From: Symsagittifera roscoffensis
Taxonomy: Eukaryota; Xenacoelomorpha; Acoela; Convolutidae
Assembly (NCBI RefSeq): GCF_963678635.1
Contig: NC_087064.1
Span: 29,492,189 to 29,552,188, forward strand
Direction of reading: 5' to 3'
Length of the DNA stretch: 60,000 nt
The stretch's first letter is position 1; every line of letters begins with the position of its first letter. The translations under genes and the position numbers were made by a program. This document shows, piece after piece, positions 23,646 through 33,679 of the stretch. The notes under the pieces were generated by a model. It saw only the letters and a program-made list of their open reading frames with translations, ran no database searches and was not told where the DNA came from.

Positions 23646-24775
23646 TTAAATTTCTGAGGATAATCCGTTTTGAAGTGACATATCGGTTTTCTCATTTTTT
23701 GCACTTTCTTCACTATGAACTTGAAATGAAAGGCCGGTGCAATATTCTGAGATGCATTGTTTATCATTATCATGCAAAAATCCTAGTTTTAGGCTGATCG
23801 GATTTTGTGGTTTAATGCCAAATACGATTTCGTATGGCGTATAATCAGTACTTGAATTGACGGCGGTCTTATGAGCAAAGCCAAATTTGTATGTTAGTTT
23901 TGACCAATTAGAACCAGCATCATTTATAAAATGCCTGAAATTTTGAGTTAAATGTCTTTTTTGGACCGTTTGTCCGTTTGTCCACGGTGCGTATGTAGTT
24001 CTGGGTCTAAGTGTAATACCTAATTCAAAAGACCAATGAACGAAATCATTGCTTATAAAAGCACTTCCAATATCATGAAAAATTTGTTGTGGAATGCCAA
24101 ATGATGTGGTATATTGTTCAAGGAGATTTATTGTTTCCTTTGAATCGGCATGTTTGCAAAATTGTACTTGTATATATCGAGAAAAGGCGTCTACAACAAC
24201 TAAACAATAATTTTTGCCGTTACTCATTGGTCTGAGTGGACATTTGTGGTTAAGATGAATTGTTTTCCTTGGCATTGTTTCTAGTTGACCCCATTGCTGT
24301 AAGGGAGCCTCAGTTAAATCTTTTCTTTTTGGCTTGTTTTTTTGACAATCAAGACAACCATGAAGAAACTTTTTTACCCGTTTATATAATCCGGGCCGAA
24401 TGAAGTATCTTTTAATACTTTCTAATGTTTTTGAATCTCCGTGATGACCCTTTAATGGATGACTATGGGCTGGGTTGAAACTGTTGTGAAAAAGTGATAG
24501 TGGAAAACATATTTATGGGGTTTGGGAACAATCATCGTTATATTCATGAATACACAATAATTCATTTGTATTTTCGATGAATAGTAGATCAAACTGTCGG
24601 AGATAAGTTCTTATAGCTTTATCTCGAGGTCGAGGAGGTTTGGTCTCTAGTTTTGTACCTCTTTTGACCCATTTTTTGACAGAGTCATTTACTGGATCTT
24701 TTAATTGTTCTTGGAGAATTGTTTTTACATCAAGAGCAGCAGTTTTTGCAAAATCCGTCAACTTAATGATAAAAT
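23646..24775 (-). pseudogene. Element B integrase (copy 2)
   Basis: Same layout as copy 1: N-terminal extension 24513-24761, HHCC module about 24330-24460, core 23646-24275. The first catalytic Asp is changed (HLNHK), the second remains (HDIGSAF) and the Glu is again missing, so two of three catalytic residues are lost. About five amino-acid differences from copy 1 over 209 residues. Confidence 0.85.
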
Positions 24776-25395
24776 CTAGTCATTTATTCTTTTTTCTGAG
24801 AGCAAACTAATTGGTTCAATTAGCTTTGATGTTTTACATATATTTTCAAAATCTTGTTTTGCCTGTTCAAACTCGTCAATTAAACTTTGTTCGACATTGT
24901 CCTCGCGAAGTTCTATCCACTCTGGGTTATCAAAATTGTCATCCAGAGCAGAAAACTTGTGAGGTATTTCTTCGTAAATGTTGTGGGTTGACAATTTTTT
25001 TTTTGGTTGATTTGTTTGCCAAATTTAAAAAAATCTGTTATATTCTGGATTGCTTTGCAAGATTCTTTACACTAATCTGGTGCTTCTTTGATGCTGAAAT
25101 CGCCTTCTAACTTATATCTATAAGTTTCTTTTTTCCACCATGCAATTGAGCAATGATTGGATAGCAGTCCTTGTGTGTTTTATTTTTGTCTTCTTTGGGA
25201 AGCACTGAATTATTTATTTGTTCTCCGGTGTCTAGAAAAAATTTTAATTCATCTGGAATAGTTTTAAGTTCAATTTGATATTTTTTAATATCAGCGATTA
25301 GAACATTTCTGCTTAAAAGATCAGAAAAAAACTTACTTTGTGCCTGGTGTGTATATTGTTTTAGATTATGAAACCTGGTCAGCACAACTTGATAT
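24776..25395 (-). pseudogene. Element B RNase H-integrase connection
   Basis: The minus-strand 25107-25427 segment contains the FFSDLLSRN motif (the LA/SD.LSR signature after RNase H in gypsy pols) and then a Lys/Glu-rich linker. 24776-24994 continues the acidic linker. Frames are interrupted. Confidence 0.7.
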
Positions 25396-25848
25396 TTAAA
25401 AAAATGATGTGAAAATTGTCCTTTCATAGACCAACAAAATTGGTCTATGATCGCAATGTAGATATATGGGAAATGGTGAACCTATAATATAGAGTTCATA
25501 TGTTTGAAGAGCGGATATAATACCACACAGTTCACAATGCTGTGGTGACATTTTATGTTCGGCTTTATCGAAAACTCTGGAGTTTGCGGATACAGTTCTC
25601 TTTCCGTCTGGAGAGTCTTGGGTTAAAATACATCCGGTTCCTACTTTCGAAGAGTCGTCGTGAATGTGAAATGGATAATCTGTGTTTGGAATTGCATTAG
25701 CAATATCATGGCAAAATCTGTCTTTAAATTTCTGAAAAGCGGCTTCATGACATGGTAGCCATAGAAATTTGGTTGCGGTGTTTGCAAGCTCGTATAGACA
25801 TTTTGCATCTACATGAAAGTTAATTATGTAAATACTATAAAACCCCAT
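25396..25848 (-). pseudogene. Element B RNase H
   Basis: Shows HDDSSKVGTGCILTQ (first catalytic Asp context), SANSRVFDKAE..MSPQHCEL (Glu region) and YLHCDHRPIL (third Asp), in the order usual for Ty3/gypsy RNase H. The frame is open for 150 codons but detached from RT by frameshifts. Confidence 0.85.
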
Positions 25849-25921
25849 TACTCCGAGAACACCTAGTACTTCGGTTTTAAATTCGGGTGATTTTAGCTTT
25901 TTATACCATCTATGCGAGAAG

Positions 25922-26700
25922 CTATTGGTGAAAAAGACTATCTTTTGATACTACGTGACCAAATAACTTCACTTTTTGTAAGAAAAAAATTGTTTTGTCG
26001 GGAGCTGCTTTAATGTTCGCTTTACGAAGCAAAGATTGGTATTCTCTGATAGTATCCAATATTTCGTTTTTATTTTCACTCTGTAGAAGAGTATCGTCAA
26101 TATATGTTATTGCTTTTTTTTTGTTTTTTTTAAGCGGACCGAACGCGTATCTCATTAGTTTACTAAAGAAACTTGGAAGTGGGTTTAAACCATAAAGACC
26201 AACTTGTAAGTATTTTGTCGTCCTCCGACAATAAAACTAGTAAGTTTTCGAGCTTCTTCGGGAAGAGGCACTTGATGAAAAGCGCATGATAAATCACTGC
26301 TTGTAAAATACGAGCTATTAATCCGAGTCAATAAGACCTGTAATGGTTTGAGTTGTCAGCTACAATTACTGGTATCGGTTATTGAGTTTAAGTACCGAAC
26401 ATCTAATACTAGTTTTACGTAGTCCTTTTTAGGAAGTATTATAACAGGGTTTACGAACCAGGAATTCATATAATCATTTTCGTTTAACTCTCGTATTATA
26501 CCAGCTTGTATTAGTTTGTCCATTAACTTGTCGAATTTGTCTCGTAAATGTATGGTATTTTGCTTGATCATTGTTTTTTGAACGTAGCATCTTTTTAAAG
26601 AGGTATATGGAACTTGTGTTTCGTTTTTCCAATGTCGTACCTATGATGAGAATATACATCAATGCCTTGTATGATGAATTGGAGTAGATTGACAAATTCG
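25922..26700 (-). pseudogene. Element B reverse transcriptase fragments
   Basis: 26356-26571 carries the fingers segment (WFVNPVIILPKKDYVKLVLD.RYLN). 25922-26155 carries the palm with YIDD, followed by NIKAAPDKT.FFLQKVKLFGH. The middle of the palm (about 26160-26350) is frameshifted and truncated. A relic of a Ty3/gypsy RT. Confidence 0.85.
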
Positions 26701-26982
26701 TCGTCCGATAGATCAAAGTGTAAAATTGATTCGGAATCGAATCGAATCGTGCTATCGTTTTTGTTGGTTGAATGTATAATGTTCGTCTGATTAAATGTTG
26801 CGTTTCCAATAATTTGATCAACTGATCATTTTGTTCTTTGTTCCCATATTTTGTAAACTGGTCTTGAACGAGTGGTTTTCAAAAATTATTTGCATCATCC
26901 GAGAAATTGGTGGATATTTTGCCTTCGCTATTACAGGCTTGAACTATATCAGAACCGATTGTTCAAAAGTTTCGGATACACT

Positions 26983-27378
26983 TTCTGTATCGAAAACTTC
27001 TACTGCAGGCATACTATTGATTTCCCAACCTGGTACATAGACATAAATTGTGATTCCAGAGAATCTTAACACATCGACGATGTTTTAGAAAATTCTTTCG
27101 AATCCATTTTGTCTAGACCACAAGCTATTTTTGGCATTGCAATACAACGAAAATTATTAGTAACCGCATGATATTTCATTTCATCTAGTGCATAATGAAT
27201 GCTTTGGTAGGTAGGTTTTTGGAAGTATCTTTCCTTAGTGATCAGATTATAAACTATCTGTTCGGAAATGGAATTTCGATCAAAGATGAGTTCGTTCACT
27301 TTGCTGTTGTGATAGCTACAAAAATCTTTCAATTTTGTATATCGTCGACAGACCATTTCGGCAAAGACTTTCTGTATT
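26983..27378 (-). pseudogene. Element B macro-domain repeat 2 (N-terminally truncated)
   Basis: A minus-strand frame 27066-27356 reads LITKERYFQKPTYQSIHYAL, then IAMPKIACGLDKMD, the core of an OARD1/ALC1-type macro domain (ADP-ribose binding/hydrolase fold: KPTY helix and the (M/S)P.I.CGLD loop). The final strand GITIYVYVP is readable after a frame change. It lacks the ISAD nucleotide-binding start found in repeat 1. It is a direct duplicate of 27369-27765 (offset 387 bp). Confidence 0.75.
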
Positions 27379-27830
27379 GAATACTTTTACTGCAGGCATG
27401 CTATTGATTTCCCAACCTGGTACATAGACATAAATTGTGATTCCAGAGAATTTGGCCACATCGACGATGTTTTAAAAACTTCTTTCGAATCCATTTTGTC
27501 TAGACCACAAGCTAATTTTGGCATTGCATTACAACGAAAATTATTAGTAATGGCATGATGTTTCATTTCATCTAGTGCATAGTGAATGCTTTGGTAGGTA
27601 GGTTTTTGGAAGTATCTTTCCTTAGTGATCAGATTACGACTTATCTGTTCGGAAATGGAATTTCGATCAAAGATGAGTTCGTTCACTTTGCTGTTGTTAT
27701 AGCGTCAAAAATCTCTCATTTTTGTATTTTTTCGACAGACCATTTCGGCAAAGACTTGGGTCATTGCTTTATCCGCAGAAATCCATTGAGCAAATGGCGT
27801 GTTTGATTCAAATATAGATTGTTGTTGAAA
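27379..27830 (-). pseudogene. Element B macro-domain repeat 1
   Basis: On the minus strand it starts with FAQWISADKAMTQVF (the ISAD/SED start of OARD1-like domains), then NLITKERYFQKPTYQSIHYAL, AMPKLACGLDKMD, and after a one-base frame change GITIYVYVP. The position is between the pol linker and RT, so it was probably part of the polyprotein. Known family role: binding or hydrolysis of ADP-ribose adducts. The element A polyprotein lacks this module. A stop and a frameshift make this copy inactive, and the same frame change is present in repeat 2. Confidence 0.8.
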
Positions 27831-27839
27831 ATTGTTGTA

Positions 27840-28240
27840 TTTTATACAAGGATCACAGACTCGGCTTGTGCATTCTAATGTGGTGTTTACGAGTGTATTT
27901 AACATGAAACAACTGTCAAATTCTGAACTTTCGTTTAGAATAGTTGCTGTAAACGCATCGCAATCTTGGATTGCATATACTTTTTCTTCTTCTTTTATAT
28001 CTGTTACTGCATATCCGAGTACGCTTTTGTTTATGGTTACTGGTGGTCTTGTTGATTTTCAATTAAAATCGATAGTTTGTTTTCAGTTTGAACGCAAATA
28101 GTACTCATGAAAATTAATCCAGTCTTACAGGTGTCTTTGTGCGGAAGAAATGTAGTCCCTTTTTTAAAAACTGTTTCGGTTGTATGTTTATACAGATGTG
28201 ATGAGCGGTGTGGGGTATATAGGGGATCTTTAAGTCGGAT
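27840..28240 (-). pseudogene. Element B protease-RT linker
   Basis: Minus-strand segment with PVTINKSVLGYAVTD..EEEKVYAIQD..FTATILN, matching the linker of element A (TLPLGLLGYCETN.. EKAYRVKN..STILN). In A this linker leads directly into RT; in B the macro domains follow it. Confidence 0.65.
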
Positions 28241-28245
28241 TGTTT

Positions 28246-28659
28246 CTATTTCGGGTTAGAAACATTCGGATAGTCTTTATCATTGTTTAATAAGCCATAT
28301 GAGATGACACTTATTTCTGACTTTACTTCCACTGCTGGGATATCAAAAAGAAGGGCTTTAAGAAACAAATGACAGAAGTCGATCACTAATAGATTAACAT
28401 TGCGTTCTTCTGTTATCCAGACTTTGTGGTTTAATGGATAATTTCCGTCGGTATCAAAGCATGAACCGATCAATGTTTGGCCAAGCATTTGAATTTCAAA
28501 TCCATTGTAAGTTTTGGCTTTACTTTGGGATTCAAAAAGAGTCAGTTTTTGTCCAATTTTGTTTAATTCTCGATAAATTGGTTCATTTATGATGCTACAG
28601 GTTGATCCTGGATTAACCGTAAATTCAATTTCCAAACCACTATTTTTATTTGTGTCCAC
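28246..28659 (-). pseudogene. Element B aspartic protease
   Basis: 137-codon frame starting at GLEIEFTVNPGSTCSIIN. The expected (V/L)D(T/S)G active site reads VNPGS, so the catalytic Asp and following residue are mutated. The downstream ITEERNVNLLVIDF matches the second conserved block (normally I.G.DF). Inactive by residue loss. Confidence 0.75.
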
Positions 28660-28699
28660 GGTGGCGATATGATACAGATTGAGATAGATCCTTGCTTTT

Positions 28700-30170
28700 G
28701 GATTGCTATCTTCACTCGGCTTCGGAGACTTTAATAATTTAAAGGAAACACATCTGTCAGTGCGTTACAGTAGTAAGTTTCTTCTTCTATCCAATGGATA
28801 TTTTCTAGTTGATTTTGGTTCATTCTGAATCCTGGTGATCTTGATCGATCAGAATCTCGACTATTTTTTTGGTTATATCCGTTTTGATTATATTGTCGAC
28901 CTCTAGGATCACTGCTGGATTGTCTAGTTTCTTGGTCATAATGCTGTTTTGCAGTTTGTTCATTGTCCCTGAAAGTATTTTGTTTTGGATACTTTTCATC
29001 ATATGACTCACTTTGCCTGGGATTGGAATTGTACGATGGCTGTTGGTTATTTCATGGATAACCGTTTTTGTTATAATTAATATGATAACGAATGCCCTAG
29101 TTAATATAATTTTGGAAATTTGAAGTATTTCCATAATTGCCCGATTGACCGCTTTGGTTTGTAAAGTTTTCTTAACTGACCGTTTTGATTATAATTACTT
29201 TGATTTTAAAAATTTCGGTTACGTATATAGTCGGTCTCAAATGACACTTTTATATCATTTTTTATTGTTAGTTCTTTGCGAACTTGCTTACTTCGTCCTA
29301 GACTTGTTTCTCAGAGCATCTAGAGATAGAATGACCGTTCATCCTACAATAATTACAAACCGTGTATTATTTGGTCTGCCTTTTACATCAAGATCTCGGC
29401 GGCGAAAAGAATGTTGTTCATTTATTGCACTAATCTCTTGATTTTTAGTCAATTTGGTTAACTCTTTTATTTGCGTCTCTAGTGATGTCATTTTATCTGA
29501 CGGGGTTTTGTTTGCATGGTCAGTGGCGACAATGAAAGTTAAATCTTTTGTAATTATATGATTTGTAAGTGTTTCCCATCCTGTAATGGGTTCTCTATTA
29601 TGTACTCATGAGCTTTTTCCTTCAGAGCTAAGGGTTTTAGACCTTTAACTGAGAAATCCATATACTTTTGAGTTCTTTGTCTCACTTGTATATTTCTTTC
29701 TGATGTCTGTGCAGCGCCATCAACATGAACGGTAGTATCGATGCTTTCAGGTCAACCATTGTCGACTGAGGTTTTAATCCTGTGGAATTAATTTTTTATT
29801 AATTCGCCCTCTTCTCGAGTGGCATTTTCAGCATCAATTCGATGCTGGAATTGATCTCTACCATCAGTGAATCTTTTTAGGAAAAGATCTTTTAGTTCAG
29901 CCCAAGTAGTAGCATCAGTTACTTCACCAGTATACCATTCAAGAGCTGTTTCTGTTAATAAAGATCCAAACAAACTTTTTCGTCTGTGATCATAGTTAGG
30001 CTGAGTGGGTCGTTGCCCTAGTGTGGGTCGTTGCCCTAGTGAGAGTACAATTTTATTCTCAACTGCAACCCAAAAGGCTTTGCGTTTAGGTCTGGATCAT
30101 TTCCTGAGAATGATACAAAATACAAGTTAAGATGGGTAATTGGGTGATCGGCCATCTTACTTTTTTCAAG
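28700..30170 (-). pseudogene. Element B gag
   Basis: 29788-29973 carries the retrotransposon gag capsid signature (ALEWYTGEV..WAELKDLFLKRFTD). 29316-29357 encodes a CCHC zinc knuckle (CNYCRMNGHSISRC). 28820-29000 gives an Asn/Gln/Arg/Ser-rich tail (RGRQYNQNGYNQ). Broken by stops and frameshifts. Confidence 0.8.
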
Positions 30171-30179
30171 TTAAGATAT

Positions 30180-30499
30180 CCAATTTGATTTTAAAAATTG
30201 ATCTTTCAAAAGTTGCAAAGACTACAATAAAGTTTTGATTTTTTTAGCCTTCTGAGTTCTGAAAAAAGTATATCAATTCTTTGAAGCTTTGATAATTTCA
30301 TTATTTTGAAATTTGATAATTTCAACTTTTTGAAGTTTTGAAAATTTGAATTTTTGATAATTTCAATTTTTGAAATTTTAAAAATTTCACTTTTTTGAAA
30401 TTTGATAATCTCAATTTTTGAGATTTTGAAAATTTCAAATTTTCCAACATTTTGAAAACTTTAATTGTGAGTAAATTTTTGAAACATGTGTGCCTCACT
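30180..30499 (-). other. Element B leader with degenerate TTGATAATTTCAA repeats
   Basis: Between gag and the PBS the sequence consists of imperfect short repeats of TTGAAATTTTGATAATTTCAA type (about 30230-30470), self-complementary and A/T-only. No gene seen. Confidence 0.6.
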
Positions 30500-30509
30500 G
30501 GTCGCACCA
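30500..30509 (-). promoter_or_regulatory. Element B primer-binding site
   Basis: GGTCGCACCA on the plus strand, i.e. TGGTGCGACC on the element's strand, eight bases downstream of the LTR end. The same 10-mer is the PBS of element A and element C. Confidence 0.7.
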
Positions 30510-30517
30510 ATTACTCC

Positions 30518-30945
30518 AAACTAACTTGACTTAACTTATGGCGATCGACCAAATCGCAGCTAATTAGAATAAGGGGTCTTCCTGAATGTTGCTGAGACTT
30601 TCCTATTCTTATTCAACAGACAAAGTTTCTTTCACTCGTAATTAGGTTTATGATTTCAAATATAGGGGGCAAACATCAAATATAGAACATGGGTTATTGG
30701 CTATAGATTGATTGTGATAGTGATAGTGATAGTGATAGTGATAGTTTGGTATATTTTCGCTTGGCTTATATACCGTACATTTTCATATTTTCAACATTCC
30801 ATCTGTTGGTTAAACCAATCAGAAAGAGACAACATATGTCGTAATGTTTGCTTTTGGTGATATTTTATCAACCGAGCAAACACATAGCTTCAAGCAGGCA
30901 TATGGTAAAAGTTTAAGAATTGTGTTTCTGATTTCAATTCAGAAC
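30518..30945 (-). repeat. Family B 5' LTR (truncated)
   Basis: Collinear with 13923-14360 and 12001-12425, including the GATAGT array. Homology ends abruptly at about 30945, where unrelated sequence begins, so the element's true 5' end is missing. Confidence 0.7.
30715..30745. repeat. GATAGT microsatellite in family B 5' LTR
   Basis: About five tandem GATAGT hexamers at the homologous LTR position. Confidence 0.95.
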
Positions 30946-31853
30946 AATAGTCTTGTAACAGAACTCCGCTGTTGCTCAGAATATTATGTTGTGCCGCCAT
31001 TATTCTGCAGACAGATCTCAATCTTCAGAATAGAGATTAGTGAAGTATACGACCCAAATTAGTCGCGTTGCTTACGTACAAGTTCTCTATTGTAGCCATT
31101 ATAATCCGTGTTATAAAAACATGGATTCTTTCAGGACCAATTTTAGATTTTTACTTAAAAAGAAGAGTAAAGCTGATGGCCTCACGAAAAACTAATCTGA
31201 AAATAAAAACCGTGCTTTTTTAATAAATTTTTTCTGAAATTTTGTGCATGCGTGCTTACTTTATGGATTGATTTATGTACTTTTTTTTGAACTATTTTAA
31301 ATTTAGATTCCAGTTCAAAAACTGGACAGTTTCTGCAGGGAAGTTCAGCCGAACCAGCCAACAGTCCTTCAAATCTGACTCAGATGATGAGCACAGTTGA
31401 TTAGCGTCTAGATCCGGAAATGAACTTGATCCCAGCTATGAAGACATTCTGCCTGCAATCATCAAAACTGCCCCTGTACTCCAAAAAAGAAGAAATATTT
31501 GGGGAAAGAGCTAGATTCAGTCTTTATTCGAATGAGTTATTTGAACATTTGACTGTAACTTTTTTTCTTAAAATTAGTTTTATCTAGTTGTTTTGGAACT
31601 TTTGCGTAATCCCAACTTAACGTCTTGTAGCTCAATCTCGACTCGAAAACATTTCAAAAAAGTTTTCATCGTCCGTTAAATTCATTGCTAAAAGCTACTT
31701 CTTTGAAAAAAAAATCAAACGCCATCACAGTTTTCGTTTACATTCGATGAACCTGTAAAAGGTAATTGGCAAAGTATACTTTGGAACCTCTGAATTTTTT
31801 GCTGACATTCTAAAACATACCTCCAAGAAAACCGTTTTTCAAATCATAAGTAG
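30946..31853. other. Flanking DNA left of element A
   Basis: No complete gene. An acceptor-like TTTAAATTTAG at about 31297-31307 precedes a short exon-like open stretch (31308 onward); see the 7806-8051 entry. Otherwise AT-rich with nothing recognisable. Confidence 0.4.
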
Positions 31854-32263
31854 TGGAACCTGATCTAAACTACATTTTATGATTGGATAAATTAGATATT
31901 TTACCAATGTAAAGTATTTAATATTAACCAATCATGATCCATCTGACTAACAATCCACTTATTTGTAAGTGCTGAAATTACTTGTAATTTCAGCACCAGA
32001 GAGATTTGAATTTAACTTAGAAGTTAGTTGAACTCTCCCGAGTACTTCAGCAGCCGCAATAAACCAGTATACCCTAGATCTATTGAGCCTAGCAGAGACT
32101 AGTTAAACAACCTGAGACTAGATAGTATAAGAGTAAGATTAGGATCGGTATTAGACTAAGAAGTTGCACGAATCTATCCGGCCGAAAATAAGATAGCGTG
32201 ACGAGCAGACGGTGTACCCTATCCGAAATTACTCTATGAGTTATACCCATCGGTCCTAACTCA
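31854..32263 (+). repeat. Element A 5' LTR
   Basis: Starts TGGAACCTGATC and ends CCTAACTCA. Contains AATAAA at 32058-32063 (probable poly(A) signal at the R/U5 side) and a perfect 13-bp-arm hairpin at 31969-31996 with a 2-base loop. Confidence 0.95.
31969..31996 (+). promoter_or_regulatory. LTR hairpin
   Basis: GTGCTGAAATTAC-TT-GTAATTTCAGCAC, perfectly self-complementary. It is preserved in all four informative LTRs of the family (also 50134-50161, 7167-7194, 7464-7491), in the last with a compensatory T-A to C-G pair change. Confidence 0.7.
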
Positions 32264-32265
32264 TC

Positions 32266-32275
32266 TGGTGCGACC
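32266..32275 (+). promoter_or_regulatory. Element A primer-binding site
   Basis: TGGTGCGACC two bases after the LTR end, complementary to a tRNA 3' end ..GGTCGCACCA. The following bases are the reverse complement of a T-loop-like GTTCGAGAC. I could not assign the tRNA isotype. Confidence 0.8.
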
Positions 32276-32377
32276 ATAAGTCTCGAACAAGACCTTAATA
32301 GCTTAGAATTAACCAATAATAGATTAGAATTTAGACAAAACATTTACAAAATTTTATACGACAATAATTTAATCGAA

Positions 32378-32584
32378 ATGTCTCTACGACTCAATAGATC
32401 AGAGCCAATATTCCGAACGATAACAGAACTACCCGGAATTGGAAGAAGACCTCGAACCAGAGACGACATACGACAAAGCAGAAACTTACCATATAGTTAT
32501 ATGATAGTTCGGCAAAAGCCAGAACAAACTTTTGTATTTAGAATACTACTAGCAATGAATTTAGATTTTCATTTGCAAACATAA
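32378..32584 (+). CDS. Leader ORF, 68 aa, Arg-rich, conserved in relic C
   Basis: ATG-initiated ORF in the leader, 1.6 kb upstream of gag; the frame is open back to 32240, through the PBS into the LTR end. The product is strongly basic (GIGRRPRTRDDIRQSR) and has an IVRQKPEQTFVFRIL block. The decayed copy in element C (about 6480-6760, minus) keeps RRPR, IVRQKPEQ.FVFRIL and the ATG while much surrounding leader has drifted, which suggests past protein-level constraint. No known family recognised. The size and basic patch would fit a nucleic-acid-binding accessory protein, but that is inference. It could also be the first coding exon of a spliced message. Confidence 0.5.
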   Translation: MSLRLNRSEPIFRTITELPGIGRRPRTRDDIRQSRNLPYSYMIVRQKPEQTFVFRILLAMNLDFHLQT

Positions 32585-33679
32585 AATTTTAAAGTCAATC
32601 TTCAAAATCATTTCAGGCGCTAAACAAAATTATTAATATACAATAACGATTGATAAAAAGATATCAGATCGTTTTCCTAAATTCTGCAGTAATATACAAA
32701 ACATGTTTGAAGAATATTTATTGAAAAATCAAAATAAAAATTAGTAGCATGACAATAAATGGTTAGTAATTATAAATCATCCTGTTGTTCCAGCTTCATC
32801 ACCTAAACATAACAGCATTCATAAGCTCACTAATATCATAAAAATACTAAATCTTTTCTTTACACAAATTTAAATCATTTTAAACTTAAATTCACTTAAT
32901 TTTAAAATCAGATCATCAAGGCTTATCCTTGGATCTTAAATCATTTTCTATTTAATTAAATTTAACACTTGATCATCAAGGCCTATCCTTGGATCAAAAA
33001 ATCAACTTTGTTCTCCCCCACCCACTTAACTAGTGTCTAACGACCTCAAACGTCGATTCACTATCCAACCCTTTCTAAAAACCCAGGACTAATAGAAATT
33101 TTTGAACACAACTAATCATTCAAATTAGGATAAACAGTGAAGAACTTCGGTTATTCATCCTTCACTTGATCGCCCCTCTTACCAGACCCAGGATAAATCT
33201 TAGACTTAGTAAGTTCAAATAGTATCTAACGAACTATCCGCGTTCTAATTATACCTGAACCTTGTGGATCGATTTACTATTCTCCAACCCTGAACACAAT
33301 CACTACCCTTAAGTAAGATTAAGTAAGTTAACACCTTAGCTTATACTAGCCAAGAGAAAGTATAAAATCATTCTTCGGAATCGATATACTTTTCTCCCCA
33401 ACCCTGAACAAATAGACCCAGGTTAGGCTAACAAAAAAATCGTAAGGACTAACAGTTTAAGCAAATAGAAATCATTTAACAACCTTTTGCACCCGTCATC
33501 CTAAACCTTATGTCATTTAAAAACCTAGGAAATAAACAAACAATCGTTTTACACAATTGTGAAATAGATAACAAAAAATACGACCTTGTAATCACACCTC
33601 ATACACAAACAGTTGGATACATTAGAACAAAACGACAAACATTAAAGAGAAAAATAATAACTAAACAAAGACAAATAAC
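32585..33679 (+). other. Element A leader, candidate packaging region
   Basis: No convincing ORF. Holds two 25-bp direct repeats at 32911-32935 and 32971-32995 (GATCATCAAGG..CCTTGGATC), each able to form a CAAGG/CCTTG stem-loop, and a repeated CTCC(CC)AACCCTGAACA block near 33278 and 33395. The equivalent hairpins recur in element C. Confidence 0.6.

Larger units (their letters stand above)
21039..25007. repeat. 3.97-kb tandem duplication, unit 2
   Basis: Second unit. It continues on its right side into the authentic RNase H region, whereas unit 1 continues on its left side into the authentic env 3' part. The ancestral element is therefore recovered by counting the block once. Copy-specific changes include a new stop near 22934 (minus) in the pol tail and a D-to-N change at the first integrase catalytic Asp. 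Confidence 0.95.

Noticed and set aside
28820-29134. 104-codon minus frame of Ile/Thr-rich sequence
   Set aside because: Shadow frame of the Asn/Gln/Arg-rich gag tail, which is readable in another frame of the same strand.
32266-32294. tRNA gene at the PBS
   Set aside because: Only the 3'-end complement and a T-loop-like string are present; no cloverleaf.
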